From Caldilineaceae bacterium (GTDB taxonomy: Bacteria > Chloroflexota > Anaerolineae > Caldilineales > Caldilineaceae), in the NCBI GenBank assembly GCA_019637685.1, contig JAHBVF010000004.1:124001-188000 (forward strand): 64,000 nucleotides of DNA. The letters are read 5' to 3'. The position numbers and the translations under genes were made by a program. Positions 6,722 through 14,512 of this stretch are shown one piece after another; position 1 is the stretch's first letter, and every line of letters begins with the position of its first letter. Below the pieces are notes generated by a model. The model ran no database searches. It saw nothing but the letters and a program-made list of their open reading frames with translations, and was not told the origin of the DNA.

Positions 6722-9574
6722 TCAAATTTCTTGCATGCGAAGTTCCGCCAGCACCTCGGCGGCGACGGTTTTCAGGTCGAGGGCGCGTCCCCGCTCCCTG
6801 GCCTGGGCAATTTCGTCGGCGGACAGATGGGCGATCCGTTCCAGCAGAGGGCGGCGTACCACATCCGCGTGCCAGCGGTCGTTGGCAATCTGCGGATTGC
6901 TCATCGCCAGCGCATCCAATTCCACGGCCCGCAGGAGGTCCCCGCCATAGGCTTTCAACAGTCCGGCGGTCGCGATACATATCCACAGGGACGTGAGTGA
7001 TCCACTGCGCAGGCCAACCTCCAATGCCTGGGTGATATGGCTATGGGCTTCGTCGGGTCGTCCCAAATCGAAGGCGGCGATGGCGAGGGCAGTGTACGCG
7101 ATGCCGGGCACGCGGCTGCCGCCGGATGCGGCAAAGACCGCTGCTGATGCCTGGGCAAGCCCATACGCGTCCTCCACCCTACCCTCCGCCTGGGCAACCC
7201 GGCTTAGGAATAGCAGGATACTTCCCTCTATCTCTTTCTGCTCCATTTCGCGAGCGGCTGCCAGCATTACCTGCCCCAAACCCTCTGCCTCACTATACTT
7301 GGCCTGTTGGGTCATAAACAACACTTCCAGCATTCCCGTCTCCAAACTTCTGTATCTGTCGCCCAATTCGTCGAAGGCCCGGCGGCAACGAGTATGAACT
7401 TCCTCGGCGGCTGCAAAATCACCCCACCACTGCGCGATTCCGCCCAGGTCCCGCTCTGCCTGCACCAGACTCGCCCGGTTGCCAATGCCCTGAGTCAGAG
7501 CATAGCCTTCGCGCACATAGGCCTCCGCTTGCTGCCACTGGCCGATGCTGCTTACGTTGAAACCCAAATTGCGCAGTTTGTCGGCGATTTCCCGGGGTCC
7601 CCCCAGACGACGACTAATGGCGAGACTCTCCTCAAGAATCGGTATCGTCACGATTTTATCACCTGTTTTGGACGAAATTTCACCCATCATAAAGAGTACG
7701 GCAGCCATCGCCGGATCATCGTCCAGCACTTTGTAGAGGGCGAGACTGCGCTGGGCCACTGCCATCGCTGCCGTTTTATCTGTGTTGATCAGCAGCTCTG
7801 CCCGTTCGCTCAACAGGTGTACCTGCAAGGGGCGAATGTCCGCGTCTGTGGTTGGCAGTTGTTCCAGCAGATTTTCGGCGCTGTCCAGCAGTTGGGCGCA
7901 GGCGACGGGGCGGCCCAACAGCCGTTCAAAGCGGGCCTGTGACAGAAGAAGTTGGATGCGGGCCATCTGGCCTGAGACCGTCTCATTCCCGACCAGCCCT
8001 TCCCGTGCCCGCTGGAAGAGAGCGACGCCCTCGTAATAGAGACCGTACCATTCGCAGTAGTAGGCCAGTGTCCTGGCGGCCCCGGCCAATAACGCTGCCT
8101 GCTCTCGCTCCACAGCCGACGCCCAGGCCAGACGGATATTTTCCCAGTCCGCTTTCAACTCCCCCATCACAGCCAACTGGCGGGCGCTGTAAATTGCCAT
8201 TGCCAAATCGCGCAGCCAGTCCAGATAAAAGGTGGCGTGACGCGCCCGCACTGCCTCCTCCTCCCCGGCCATCCGCCGCAGTTTCTCGGCCCCATACTGG
8301 CGCAGCAGTTCGTGCATTTCAAAGCGGCCAGCGGGAGAACGGCTGAGCAGGGATTTCTGGACCAGCCCCATCAGCCCGCGCAGAGAAGCCTGGGCCACTG
8401 TCTGGGCGGCCTCCCACGTAAAGCCCCCCTGAAAGAGGGTCAGCCGGGCAAAGACGCTCCGTTCCGCCGCCGAGAGTCTGGCCCAGGAGTGGTCAAAGAC
8501 GGCGCGCAGACTGCGCTGGCGTTCGGGCAGATCGCGCAGGTCAGCTTCCAGAAAGTCCAGGCTGCGCACAATCTGCGCGTAAATTTCACTCGGCGCGAGA
8601 ACTTCGGCCCAGGTGGCGGCCAGCAGAATTGCCAGGGGCATCCCCTGTACCAGTCGGCAGATGCGGGCGGCCTGGACCAGTTCCTCCCGCTCCGGTCGGT
8701 AGCCGGGGCGCACCAGACCCACGCTGTGCAGAAAGAGTTGTACCGCGTCCGAAGGTGAGTCGTTCGCTTCCCCGTAGTCGATGCCAGCCAGCCCGTAGAC
8801 CGTCTCGCCGCTCAGGTGCAACCGCTCACGAGAGGTGGCCAGGATTTTCACGTGAGGTGCCGCGGCCAACACTTCGCCCACCAGCGACATCCCGTCGAGG
8901 AGATGCTCGCAGTTGTCCAGCAACAGAAACATCTCTTTGCGGGCCAGATAGTCCAGCAATTGCTGTTGGGGGCTGCGTTTGTCCCGCTGGAAGGGAAAGT
9001 CCACGGCTTCGGCGATGGCTGTAACCATCTCCTCGTCCTGCTGGAGCGGGGCCAGGGCCACCCAGAAAACCCCGTCCGGGAAGCGCGCCAGCAGGGCCGA
9101 TCCCACCGCCAGAGCCAGGCGGCTTTTGCCCATTCCGCCGGGGCCGGTCACTGTCACCAGTCGCCCGTCCGGGCGGGTCAGCAGGTCGGTCAGTTCGGTT
9201 TCTTCCTGTGTCCGGCCAAAGAGAGGCGTCAACGAGACGGGCAGATTGTGGCGGCGGGCCGGGGGCAGTTCGGGTAGAGATGGCGCGGCTGGTGTGGGCG
9301 CGACCGGCGTCGGCGCGGCCGCTTCACTTGGCTCGCTGCCTTCCACATAGCCATAGCCGGCCGCGGCCAGAAGCCCCTGCACCTGGCCCGACAGCCCCAG
9401 AATGTCGGCGACCCGCACGACTGTCTCCGGGTCCGCGGGGCGTCCGCTCTGGTTCAGCCAGCGGCTGACGGTGCTGGGGTTGACGCCCAGACGCTGGGCC
9501 AGCCAGGCGGGGGAGCGGTCCAGCCGGGTCAGGGCCTGGACGATCAGTTCGGCAAATTCAGGCTGATAGGCCAT
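6722..9574 (-). CDS. XRE-STAND ATPase with TPR-like C-terminus, copy 1
   Basis: A 950-residue signalling ATPase. Residues about 10-65 form a helix-turn-helix (LAQRLGVNPSTVSRWLNQ). The NB-ARC/STAND P-loop GPGGMGKS is at 144-151, Walker B LLLDN at about 207-211, and the arginine-rich ATSRERLHLSG motif follows. The C-terminal half is helical and repetitive, as in TPR sensor regions. STAND proteins usually oligomerise on ligand binding; here the HTH suggests a DNA-bound output. ATG 9574 has AAGGAA upstream. It is paralogous to the gene at 10056-12788 and, like it, is divergent from a 76-residue gene. The ligand and target are unknown. Confidence 0.88.
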   Translation of the reverse strand: MAYQPEFAELIVQALTRLDRSPAWLAQRLGVNPSTVSRWLNQSGRPADPETVVRVADILGLSGQVQGLLAAAGYGYVEGSEPSEAAAPTPVAPTPAAPSLPELPPARRHNLPVSLTPLFGRTQEETELTDLLTRPDGRLVTVTGPGGMGKSRLALAVGSALLARFPDGVFWVALAPLQQDEEMVTAIAEAVDFPFQRDKRSPQQQLLDYLARKEMFLLLDNCEHLLDGMSLVGEVLAAAPHVKILATSRERLHLSGETVYGLAGIDYGEANDSPSDAVQLFLHSVGLVRPGYRPEREELVQAARICRLVQGMPLAILLAATWAEVLAPSEIYAQIVRSLDFLEADLRDLPERQRSLRAVFDHSWARLSAAERSVFARLTLFQGGFTWEAAQTVAQASLRGLMGLVQKSLLSRSPAGRFEMHELLRQYGAEKLRRMAGEEEAVRARHATFYLDWLRDLAMAIYSARQLAVMGELKADWENIRLAWASAVEREQAALLAGAARTLAYYCEWYGLYYEGVALFQRAREGLVGNETVSGQMARIQLLLSQARFERLLGRPVACAQLLDSAENLLEQLPTTDADIRPLQVHLLSERAELLINTDKTAAMAVAQRSLALYKVLDDDPAMAAVLFMMGEISSKTGDKIVTIPILEESLAISRRLGGPREIADKLRNLGFNVSSIGQWQQAEAYVREGYALTQGIGNRASLVQAERDLGGIAQWWGDFAAAEEVHTRCRRAFDELGDRYRSLETGMLEVLFMTQQAKYSEAEGLGQVMLAAAREMEQKEIEGSILLFLSRVAQAEGRVEDAYGLAQASAAVFAASGGSRVPGIAYTALAIAAFDLGRPDEAHSHITQALEVGLRSGSLTSLWICIATAGLLKAYGGDLLRAVELDALAMSNPQIANDRWHADVVRRPLLERIAHLSADEIAQARERGRALDLKTVAAEVLAELRMQEI

Positions 9575-9583
9575 GCAACAGTT

Positions 9584-9624
9584 CCTTGCGCGGCTTGCAA
9601 CGGCCCTGCGCTCCAACTGCAAGG
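9584..9624 (-). promoter_or_regulatory. Leader hairpin covering the ribosome-binding site, copy 1
   Basis: In the roughly 100-nt leader of STAND copy 1, CCTTGC (on the plus strand 9584-9589) is complementary to GCAAGG (9619-9624). In the transcript this places the GCAAGGAA ribosome-binding sequence in a 6-bp stem. Copy 2 has the stronger equivalent. Confidence 0.4.
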
Positions 9625-9681
9625 GGCAGGGTGTTCAATAGAGTCACATCGACCGGTACAGAACAGAAGAGATAAAACAGA

Positions 9682-9710
9682 ATACTACGCCGGTCACCGT
9701 CAACTGTCAA
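9682..9710 (-). promoter_or_regulatory. Promoter of STAND copy 1, with GTCAACTGTCAA element
   Basis: On the minus strand TTGACA (9710-9705), a 17-bp spacer and TAGTAT (9687-9682). The -35 is embedded in the element GTCAACTGTCAA (9699-9710), a GTCAA direct repeat 7 bp apart. The same element stands at 12911-12922 before copy 2. In both cases it ends exactly 29 bp before the small gene's ATG, so one site may control both divergent genes. Confidence 0.65.
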
Positions 9711-9739
9711 ACGACTATCAACACCCAAGGAGCTTACTG

Positions 9740-9970
9740 ATGCAAAACCCAATGGACGTTACCCATCTGGCCATGGCCATCGAGTCCGACCGCCGCCGGG
9801 CGCAACGCAAGCCCACAGCCTGGACCGAAGCCTCCGCCACACTCTTCCGTGCGCCCTGGGCAGACTTCTCGCTGCGGGAATTGTGGAATCACATCCGGGT
9901 AGATGCAAGAACAATCTCGCCCTCCCACAGTGAAGAACGGGAACTACGGGAAGCCTCGCAGAAGGCGTGA
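9740..9970 (+). CDS. Small 76-residue protein paired with STAND copy 1
   Basis: No known family is recognised. It is supported as a real gene because it aligns without gaps over all 76 residues to the product of 12952-13182, with about 23 identical positions. These include W40-A-x-F-S-L-R-x-L-W49 at the same positions, MxNP at the start and EAS at 71-73. CCCAAGGAG precedes the ATG. It is divergent from the STAND gene and ends in its own strong terminator. There is no signal peptide or membrane segment. A partner, ligand or output factor of the STAND protein is an inference from synteny, loosely like small AfsS beside AfsR. Confidence 0.72.
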   Translation: MQNPMDVTHLAMAIESDRRRAQRKPTAWTEASATLFRAPWADFSLRELWNHIRVDARTISPSHSEERELREASQKA

Positions 9971-9987
9971 GGCTCAGCCAGAGAAGT

Positions 9988-10030
9988 AGAAAGAGCGGAG
10001 GCAATCCGACTGCCTCCGCTCTTTCTTTTT
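9988..10030 (+). terminator. Intrinsic terminator of small gene 1
   Basis: A perfect 16-bp stem pairs AGAAAGAGCGGAGGCA (9988-10003) with 10011-10026 around a 7-nt loop, followed by TTTT. It ends the small transcript and separates it from the 3' end of STAND copy 2. Confidence 0.92.
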
Positions 10031-10055
10031 GTGCCGGAAACGAACTCCGGTCCGT

Positions 10056-12788
10056 TCATCCATCCGCGTGCTGCTCGATTTCGTCCAGAATCTCTTGTAC
10101 CGTCGCCAGCAGCGTGCGCGACGCTCCCCGGCCCTGAGTCGCGGCGATAGCTTCTGGCGACAGGTGGTCTGTAGCAGCGTCAGGATGAATTCCAACCATA
10201 TCTTTAGACCAGTGCCGTCGAGGAGCCGAAGGTAAGACAAAGGAGAGGAATTCCAGGGACTTCTCCCACTTATCCTCATCGGCCAGCAGTAGTGCCCAAA
10301 GGTCAATACTTGCACTCAAAGGCCATAAGGATCGGATTTCTAGCCCCAAACGCAATGCTTCGGCCAGATGTTGGGCCGCTGCCACCGAATTGCCCATTCC
10401 CCGTTCCGCGTAGCCCAGATAGCTGAGAGCGAGGGCCAAAAAGGGGCGAACACCGGCCGCCCGACAAGCCGCGACACTCAGCTCGAGAAATCGTTGCGCC
10501 TGAGTATAAGCGCGGCTGGCAAGTTCCACCATTCCCAGATGCAGATAGGCTCGCCCTGTCAAGGAGAGATTTCCGCTGGATTCCGCAACCTTCAAAACCT
10601 GCATATTAATCGACCGGGTCTCTACATATTCGCCCCGAGCCAGCTTATTGACGCTAATCTGGCATTGGGCGGCCAGCACACCGCTCGCGATCTCTAATTG
10701 AGCATAGAGCGCCAGACTCTCCTCTAACACCTGCTGAGCCTCGTCTGATTCTGGATCCAGGGAGGCGCTTAGTTGGATCAGTCCCTCTGCCACACCCACT
10801 GAATAATTGTTCCGGCGACTGATGTCCACGCTGCGACGAGCCGCCTGTTCTGCTTCTAAATAATGCTGCTGACTCTGAGCGGTTTCGTCCACATTTTCCA
10901 GATTGCGCAGTACGTAACTCAATTCACTCAGCGCCCGCGCCACCGACCAGAGATCGTCCAGCGCTTCGTAGAGTGCCACAGCCTTTGTATAGCGCTGTCT
11001 GGCTGCGGACCCATCTCCTGCGTCTCTGGCCAGGCGGGCGAGTCCTAAAACGAGGGCTGCCTGCTCTCGCTGCACATCTACCCCTGTCTGAATAAATTGT
11101 GACAGGAGAGATGCGCTTTCCTGCAGAAGGTGTTGGGCCTCGGCCTGATCTCCTAATATGCGGCTAAAGGCTGCTTGCCAAATCAGTGCATTGACTTCGA
11201 CGCGTCCCTCCCCAACAGACCGAGCCATACGCGCGGCAATCTGGCTGGCAGCTACCCCCTCCGCATAACGTCCCTGCCAGTCGTAGAAACGGCACAAATC
11301 GTCCAAAGCGGAGCCAATGAGCATCGCTTCTCTACTCTCGACAGCCCACTCCCATCCAGCCCGAATATTGTCCAGATCAGCGGATACATTGCCCTGTCTG
11401 CTCTGCAACTGGCGACCCGACAGGTCATCCATCTGTCGGTGCAGCAGCGTCAGGTAATAGCGAGCGTGGCGTTCGTACAGAGCCGGAGATGCCGGGTCCA
11501 GCGTTAGTTTCTCGGCAGCGTATTGACGGACAAGCTCGTGGAGTTCATAGCGGCCTGTCTCTGTCCGCTGGATCAGCGATTTGCTGAGCAGAGCCGTCAG
11601 AAGAGGCAGGCCGGCCCCGACCACTTCCTCGGCAGCCTGCCGGGCAAAGCCACCCCGAAAAACAGCCATCTGCCGGAAGACGCTTCGCTCGTTGTCTGTG
11701 AGCAGCCGCCACGAATGGTCAAAGACGGCGCGCAGGCTGCGCTGACGTTCGGGCAGATCGCGCAGATCGCTGGACAAAAAGTCCAGGCTGCGCTCGATCT
11801 CGCCAGTGATTTCCGGAAGAGAGAGCATTTCCACCCAGGCCGCGGCCAATACAATCCCCAGGGGCACGCCATCGACCAGCCGACAGAGGCGCACGACGTA
11901 GGGCAAATCGTCGGGCTGGAGTGTGAAGCCCGGGCGGGCGAAGCGGGCACTTTGCAAGAAGAGGCTGACTGCACTGTATGTGTTGAGATCGGGGGCTGTC
12001 TCCCAATCAGGAAAATCCATCCCGTCCAACAGAAAGACTGTCTCACCGCTCAGTCGCAGTCTCTCCCGGGAAGTCACAAGCACTTTGAGCCGGGGCGCAG
12101 CCTGCAATAGCTCTTGAACCAGCCCCGCGCCGTCGATCAGATGCTCAAAATTGTCCAGCATCAGCAGCAACGCCTTTGCCCGCAGATAGTCGAATAGTTG
12201 TTGCTGGGGCGAGCGGGCGTCGGTCAAGAAGGCATACCCCAGGGCAGCGGCTATGGCGGGTAGCAGATCGTCCAACTCTTGCAGGGAAGCCAGGGGCACA
12301 AAACAGGCGCCATCCGGGAATTGCTCCCGCTCCCGGCGGGCACATTCCACGGCCAGACGGGTCTTTCCCATTCCCCCCGGCCCAACAATCGAGAGCAGGC
12401 GCAGTTTTGGATCAGTCAGTAGGCGGGCCAACTCGGACAGTTCCCGTTCCCTGCCCAGGAAGGGCGTGACCGCGGCTGGCAAGTTGGTGCGGTTTGTAGA
12501 TGGTAGGGTCGTGGTGGTCACAGACGCAGCACCCACGCTCACTTGACCAGGCATCTCCACATAGCCGTAACCGGCAGCCGCGAGCAGTTCCTGCACCTGA
12601 CCAGTCAAGCCCAGGACATCAGCCATACGCACGACGATCTCCGGGTCGCCAGGTCGCGCGCCCTGATTTAGCCAGCGGCTGACCGTGCTGGGATTGACGT
12701 CGATGCGCTGGGCCAGCCAGGAAGGCGAACGATCCAAACGGGCCAGCGCCTGGTTGATCAGATCGGCAAATTCGGGCACGTATGCCAT
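10056..12788 (-). CDS. XRE-STAND ATPase with TPR-like C-terminus, copy 2
   Basis: A 910-residue paralogue of the 6722-9574 product. The first 80 residues are nearly the same (MAYVPEFADLINQALARLDR against MAYQPEFAELIVQALTRLDR). The P-loop GPGGMGKT is at 136-143, then LLMLDNFEHL (Walker B) and VTSRERLRLSGE. The helical C-terminus has diverged much more, as expected if the two copies sense different signals through one common output. ATG 12788 has AAAGGAA upstream, inside a stem. An upstream in-frame start at 12872 lies in the conserved leader and is not used here. Confidence 0.88.
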   Translation of the reverse strand: MAYVPEFADLINQALARLDRSPSWLAQRIDVNPSTVSRWLNQGARPGDPEIVVRMADVLGLTGQVQELLAAAGYGYVEMPGQVSVGAASVTTTTLPSTNRTNLPAAVTPFLGRERELSELARLLTDPKLRLLSIVGPGGMGKTRLAVECARREREQFPDGACFVPLASLQELDDLLPAIAAALGYAFLTDARSPQQQLFDYLRAKALLLMLDNFEHLIDGAGLVQELLQAAPRLKVLVTSRERLRLSGETVFLLDGMDFPDWETAPDLNTYSAVSLFLQSARFARPGFTLQPDDLPYVVRLCRLVDGVPLGIVLAAAWVEMLSLPEITGEIERSLDFLSSDLRDLPERQRSLRAVFDHSWRLLTDNERSVFRQMAVFRGGFARQAAEEVVGAGLPLLTALLSKSLIQRTETGRYELHELVRQYAAEKLTLDPASPALYERHARYYLTLLHRQMDDLSGRQLQSRQGNVSADLDNIRAGWEWAVESREAMLIGSALDDLCRFYDWQGRYAEGVAASQIAARMARSVGEGRVEVNALIWQAAFSRILGDQAEAQHLLQESASLLSQFIQTGVDVQREQAALVLGLARLARDAGDGSAARQRYTKAVALYEALDDLWSVARALSELSYVLRNLENVDETAQSQQHYLEAEQAARRSVDISRRNNYSVGVAEGLIQLSASLDPESDEAQQVLEESLALYAQLEIASGVLAAQCQISVNKLARGEYVETRSINMQVLKVAESSGNLSLTGRAYLHLGMVELASRAYTQAQRFLELSVAACRAAGVRPFLALALSYLGYAERGMGNSVAAAQHLAEALRLGLEIRSLWPLSASIDLWALLLADEDKWEKSLEFLSFVLPSAPRRHWSKDMVGIHPDAATDHLSPEAIAATQGRGASRTLLATVQEILDEIEQHADG

Positions 12789-12794
12789 GCAAAA

Positions 12795-12840
12795 TTCCTT
12801 TGCGCCAACGCAAAGAACCTGTGACCCGAACGCAAAGGAA
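12795..12840 (-). promoter_or_regulatory. Leader with two exclusive hairpins over the ribosome-binding site, copy 2
   Basis: TTCCTTTGCG (12795-12804) can pair perfectly over 10 bp with CGCAAAGGAA (12831-12840), or over 7 bp with the nearer CGCAAAG (12809-12815) around a 4-nt loop. In the transcript the shared arm holds the AAAGGAA ribosome-binding site, so both forms hide it. Next to it GGGTGTTCAATAGAG (12842-12856) is identical to 9629-9643 in copy 1. Confidence 0.5.
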
Positions 12841-12893
12841 CGGGTGTTCAATAGAGACAGAACGACTGGCAACGAGTTAGAAAGATGAATCCA

Positions 12894-12922
12894 ATCTTAG
12901 GCCCGTAAGTGTCAACTGTCAA
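12894..12922 (-). promoter_or_regulatory. Promoter of STAND copy 2, with GTCAACTGTCAA element
   Basis: On the minus strand TTGACA (12922-12917), a 17-bp spacer and TAAGAT (12899-12894). The element GTCAACTGTCAA (12911-12922) is identical to the one at 9699-9710 and has the same 29-bp distance to the small gene. Confidence 0.65.
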
Positions 12923-12951
12923 GAAGGAATAGAAACCCAAAGGAGTCAACA

Positions 12952-13182
12952 ATGGACAACCCAAACTTCATAGCAACCATCGCCTATACCGTTGAAACAG
13001 AGTACCGCCGTAGCGACAATCGCTCTGATGCGCCGGTTAACGGATCGGTCAACACCAATCCCCCGGCGTGGGCAAGCTTCTCACTGCGGAAGTTGTGGAG
13101 CAGGTTCAATGCAAACGGGAAAGTAGCTTCGACCGCAGGTGATCAAGAGCAGGGGTTAGGAGAAGCATCGCTGAATACCTGA
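12952..13182 (+). CDS. Small 76-residue protein paired with STAND copy 2
   Basis: The second member of the small family, of exactly the same length as the 9740-9970 product and alignable without gaps. It shares W40-A-x-F-S-L-R-x-L-W49, the N-terminal MxNP and the EAS near the end. AAAGGAG precedes the ATG. It diverges from STAND copy 2. Downstream at about 13211-13240 a weak, imperfect version of the terminator found after small gene 1 is visible. The function is unknown. Confidence 0.72.
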   Translation: MDNPNFIATIAYTVETEYRRSDNRSDAPVNGSVNTNPPAWASFSLRKLWSRFNANGKVASTAGDQEQGLGEASLNT

Positions 13183-13315
13183 ATCTTCCCATAAGCATCC
13201 GAAAGAAGCAAAGAGCGGGGGCAGATCGTCTGTCCCACTCCTTGATCATTGCGAGCATTGTGCAATGCTGCTGTTTCCTTACACATAGATCGCGTGCATA
13301 TGAACTGCTGCACCG

Positions 13316-13344
13316 TTGCATAAGATGAAAACCTCCGGTATACT
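13316..13344 (+). promoter_or_regulatory. Promoter giving a leaderless transcript
   Basis: TTGCAT (13316-13321), a 17-bp spacer and TATACT (13339-13344). The expected start site, 7 nt on, is the A of the ATG at 13351. There is no ribosome-binding site, so the mRNA is probably leaderless. Confidence 0.7.
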
Positions 13345-13350
13345 TACTCT

Positions 13351-13980
13351 ATGACAATTTCAACAGCCGAACGTACCCAAATCCGCCGCACAATCATCGA
13401 TATGGCCCTGCGCCGCCAGCGCCCCGGCAGCGGCAGCGCTCGATCCTTTCAGCAGCAGAGGAGCGCCGTGATGCAATGGCCCGATCTCTCCCCCGTACTT
13501 GGCACAATCCCCTGGGCAGTTGTCGGCGCGGCTGCGACCCGACTCTACATGCCCGAACGAGCCACTCAGGATTTGGATGTGGCTATTGCTGTACAGAATT
13601 CTGAAGCCGCTCAAACTCGGTTGAGGAGTGCCGGGTATCGGCTTGTAGGAAAATTAGGCATCGGCGGGAGCACTTGGCGGACACCGACTGGCGAGATTGT
13701 TGATCTGATCGAAGGCAGCGAGGAGTGGTGGCCGGAAGCTTTGGCTGGAGCTGGCAACAATCGGGACGCCCAGGGACTGCCCGTTCTGCCTTTGCCCTAT
13801 TTGGTGTTGATGAAATTTCGTGCCAGCCGAGCGCGGGATTTGGGAGATATCACCCAAATGCTTGGATTAGCCGACGACGGGGCTTTGGCTGAGGTTCGTC
13901 GGATATTTGCCATATATGCACCCAAAGATCAGGCGGATTTGGAGAGTTTGATTTTGCTGGGAAAGATGGAGATGGAATAA
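13351..13980 (+). CDS. Nucleotidyltransferase-fold protein (AbiEii/MNT-like)
   Basis: A 209-residue protein. The segment WAVVGAAATRLYMPERATQD followed by LDVAI has the layout of minimal nucleotidyltransferases and AbiEii-type toxins, with Asp74 and Asp76 as the likely metal-binding pair. The rest is helical. No canonical partner (MNT/HEPN or AbiEi) lies beside it, so it is either a solitary member or works with a distant gene. It has its own promoter, an apparently leaderless mRNA and a strong terminator. Enzyme activity is inferred from the fold only. Confidence 0.65.
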   Translation: MTISTAERTQIRRTIIDMALRRQRPGSGSARSFQQQRSAVMQWPDLSPVLGTIPWAVVGAAATRLYMPERATQDLDVAIAVQNSEAAQTRLRSAGYRLVGKLGIGGSTWRTPTGEIVDLIEGSEEWWPEALAGAGNNRDAQGLPVLPLPYLVLMKFRASRARDLGDITQMLGLADDGALAEVRRIFAIYAPKDQADLESLILLGKMEME

Positions 13981-13985
13981 CAGAC

Positions 13986-14024
13986 AAAGACCCGGCAGGT
14001 TTCCCGAAACCTGCCGGGTCTTTT
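13986..14024. terminator. Bidirectional terminator
   Basis: A perfect stem of up to 18 bp (13986-14003 with 14006-14023) contains CCCGGCAGG, with A-runs on one side and T-runs on the other. It separates two convergent genes. Confidence 0.92.
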
Positions 14025-14027
14025 CGA

Positions 14028-14384
14028 TCACACAAACAGCACCACTTCCTCCCCTTCCTGCGCCACCCGGTACGTGCGCACCCGCAGCTTTTCGTCGTAG
14101 AGCGCCTGCCCGGTTGCCAGGTCAAACTCCCACTGATGCCAGGGGCATTTGAGAATTTGCCCCTCCCGTTCGTATTCCCGTTGGTAGACGCCGGATGAGG
14201 TGACCAGCGGCCGCGTCCGTCCCGCGCAGAGGGGACCGGCCCGGTGGGGGCAGTAGTTGAGGATGGCGTAGAAGTTTCCCTCCACATTGAAGACGCCGAT
14301 CTCGTGGCCATTGACCGTCACAATTTTGCGCGCGCCGGAAGGAAAATCAGAGATGGGCGCGACGACGAAACGAGTGGTCTGCAT
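14028..14384 (-). CDS. Rieske [2Fe-2S] ferredoxin-like protein
   Basis: A 118-residue soluble Rieske protein. Both cluster motifs are present: C45-P-H47 and C80-P-W-H83. It has no membrane anchor, so it resembles the small ferredoxin components of ring-hydroxylating oxygenases or the NirD-type domain, not the bc1 subunit. It follows the amidohydrolase on the same strand. No oxygenase large subunit is nearby, and its electron partners are unknown. Confidence 0.88.
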   Translation of the reverse strand: MQTTRFVVAPISDFPSGARKIVTVNGHEIGVFNVEGNFYAILNYCPHRAGPLCAGRTRPLVTSSGVYQREYEREGQILKCPWHQWEFDLATGQALYDEKLRVRTYRVAQEGEEVVLFV

Positions 14385-14422
14385 TCGTAAAATCCCTTTG
14401 CGATTTCGTGCTGGGTATTACG

Positions 14423-14507
14423 TTGCGTATTTCGTATTGCGTAGGTTGGGCCATGGGCGGTACAGATGGCTAAAGAGAGCAGTACTGAACGCTTACGAAA
14501 TACGCAA
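14423..14507. repeat. 14-bp intergenic inverted repeat
   Basis: TTGCGTATTTCGTA (14423-14436) pairs with TACGAAATACGCAA (14494-14507) between the amidohydrolase and Rieske genes. The arms contain repeated CGTATT words. Confidence 0.6.
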
Positions 14508-14512
14508 TACGT

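Noticed and set aside
9574..9643. Conserved leader peptide upstream of the STAND genes (LLNT reading)
   Set aside because: The conserved 15-mer encodes LLNT in different frames relative to the two ATPase starts, so conservation is at RNA or DNA level.
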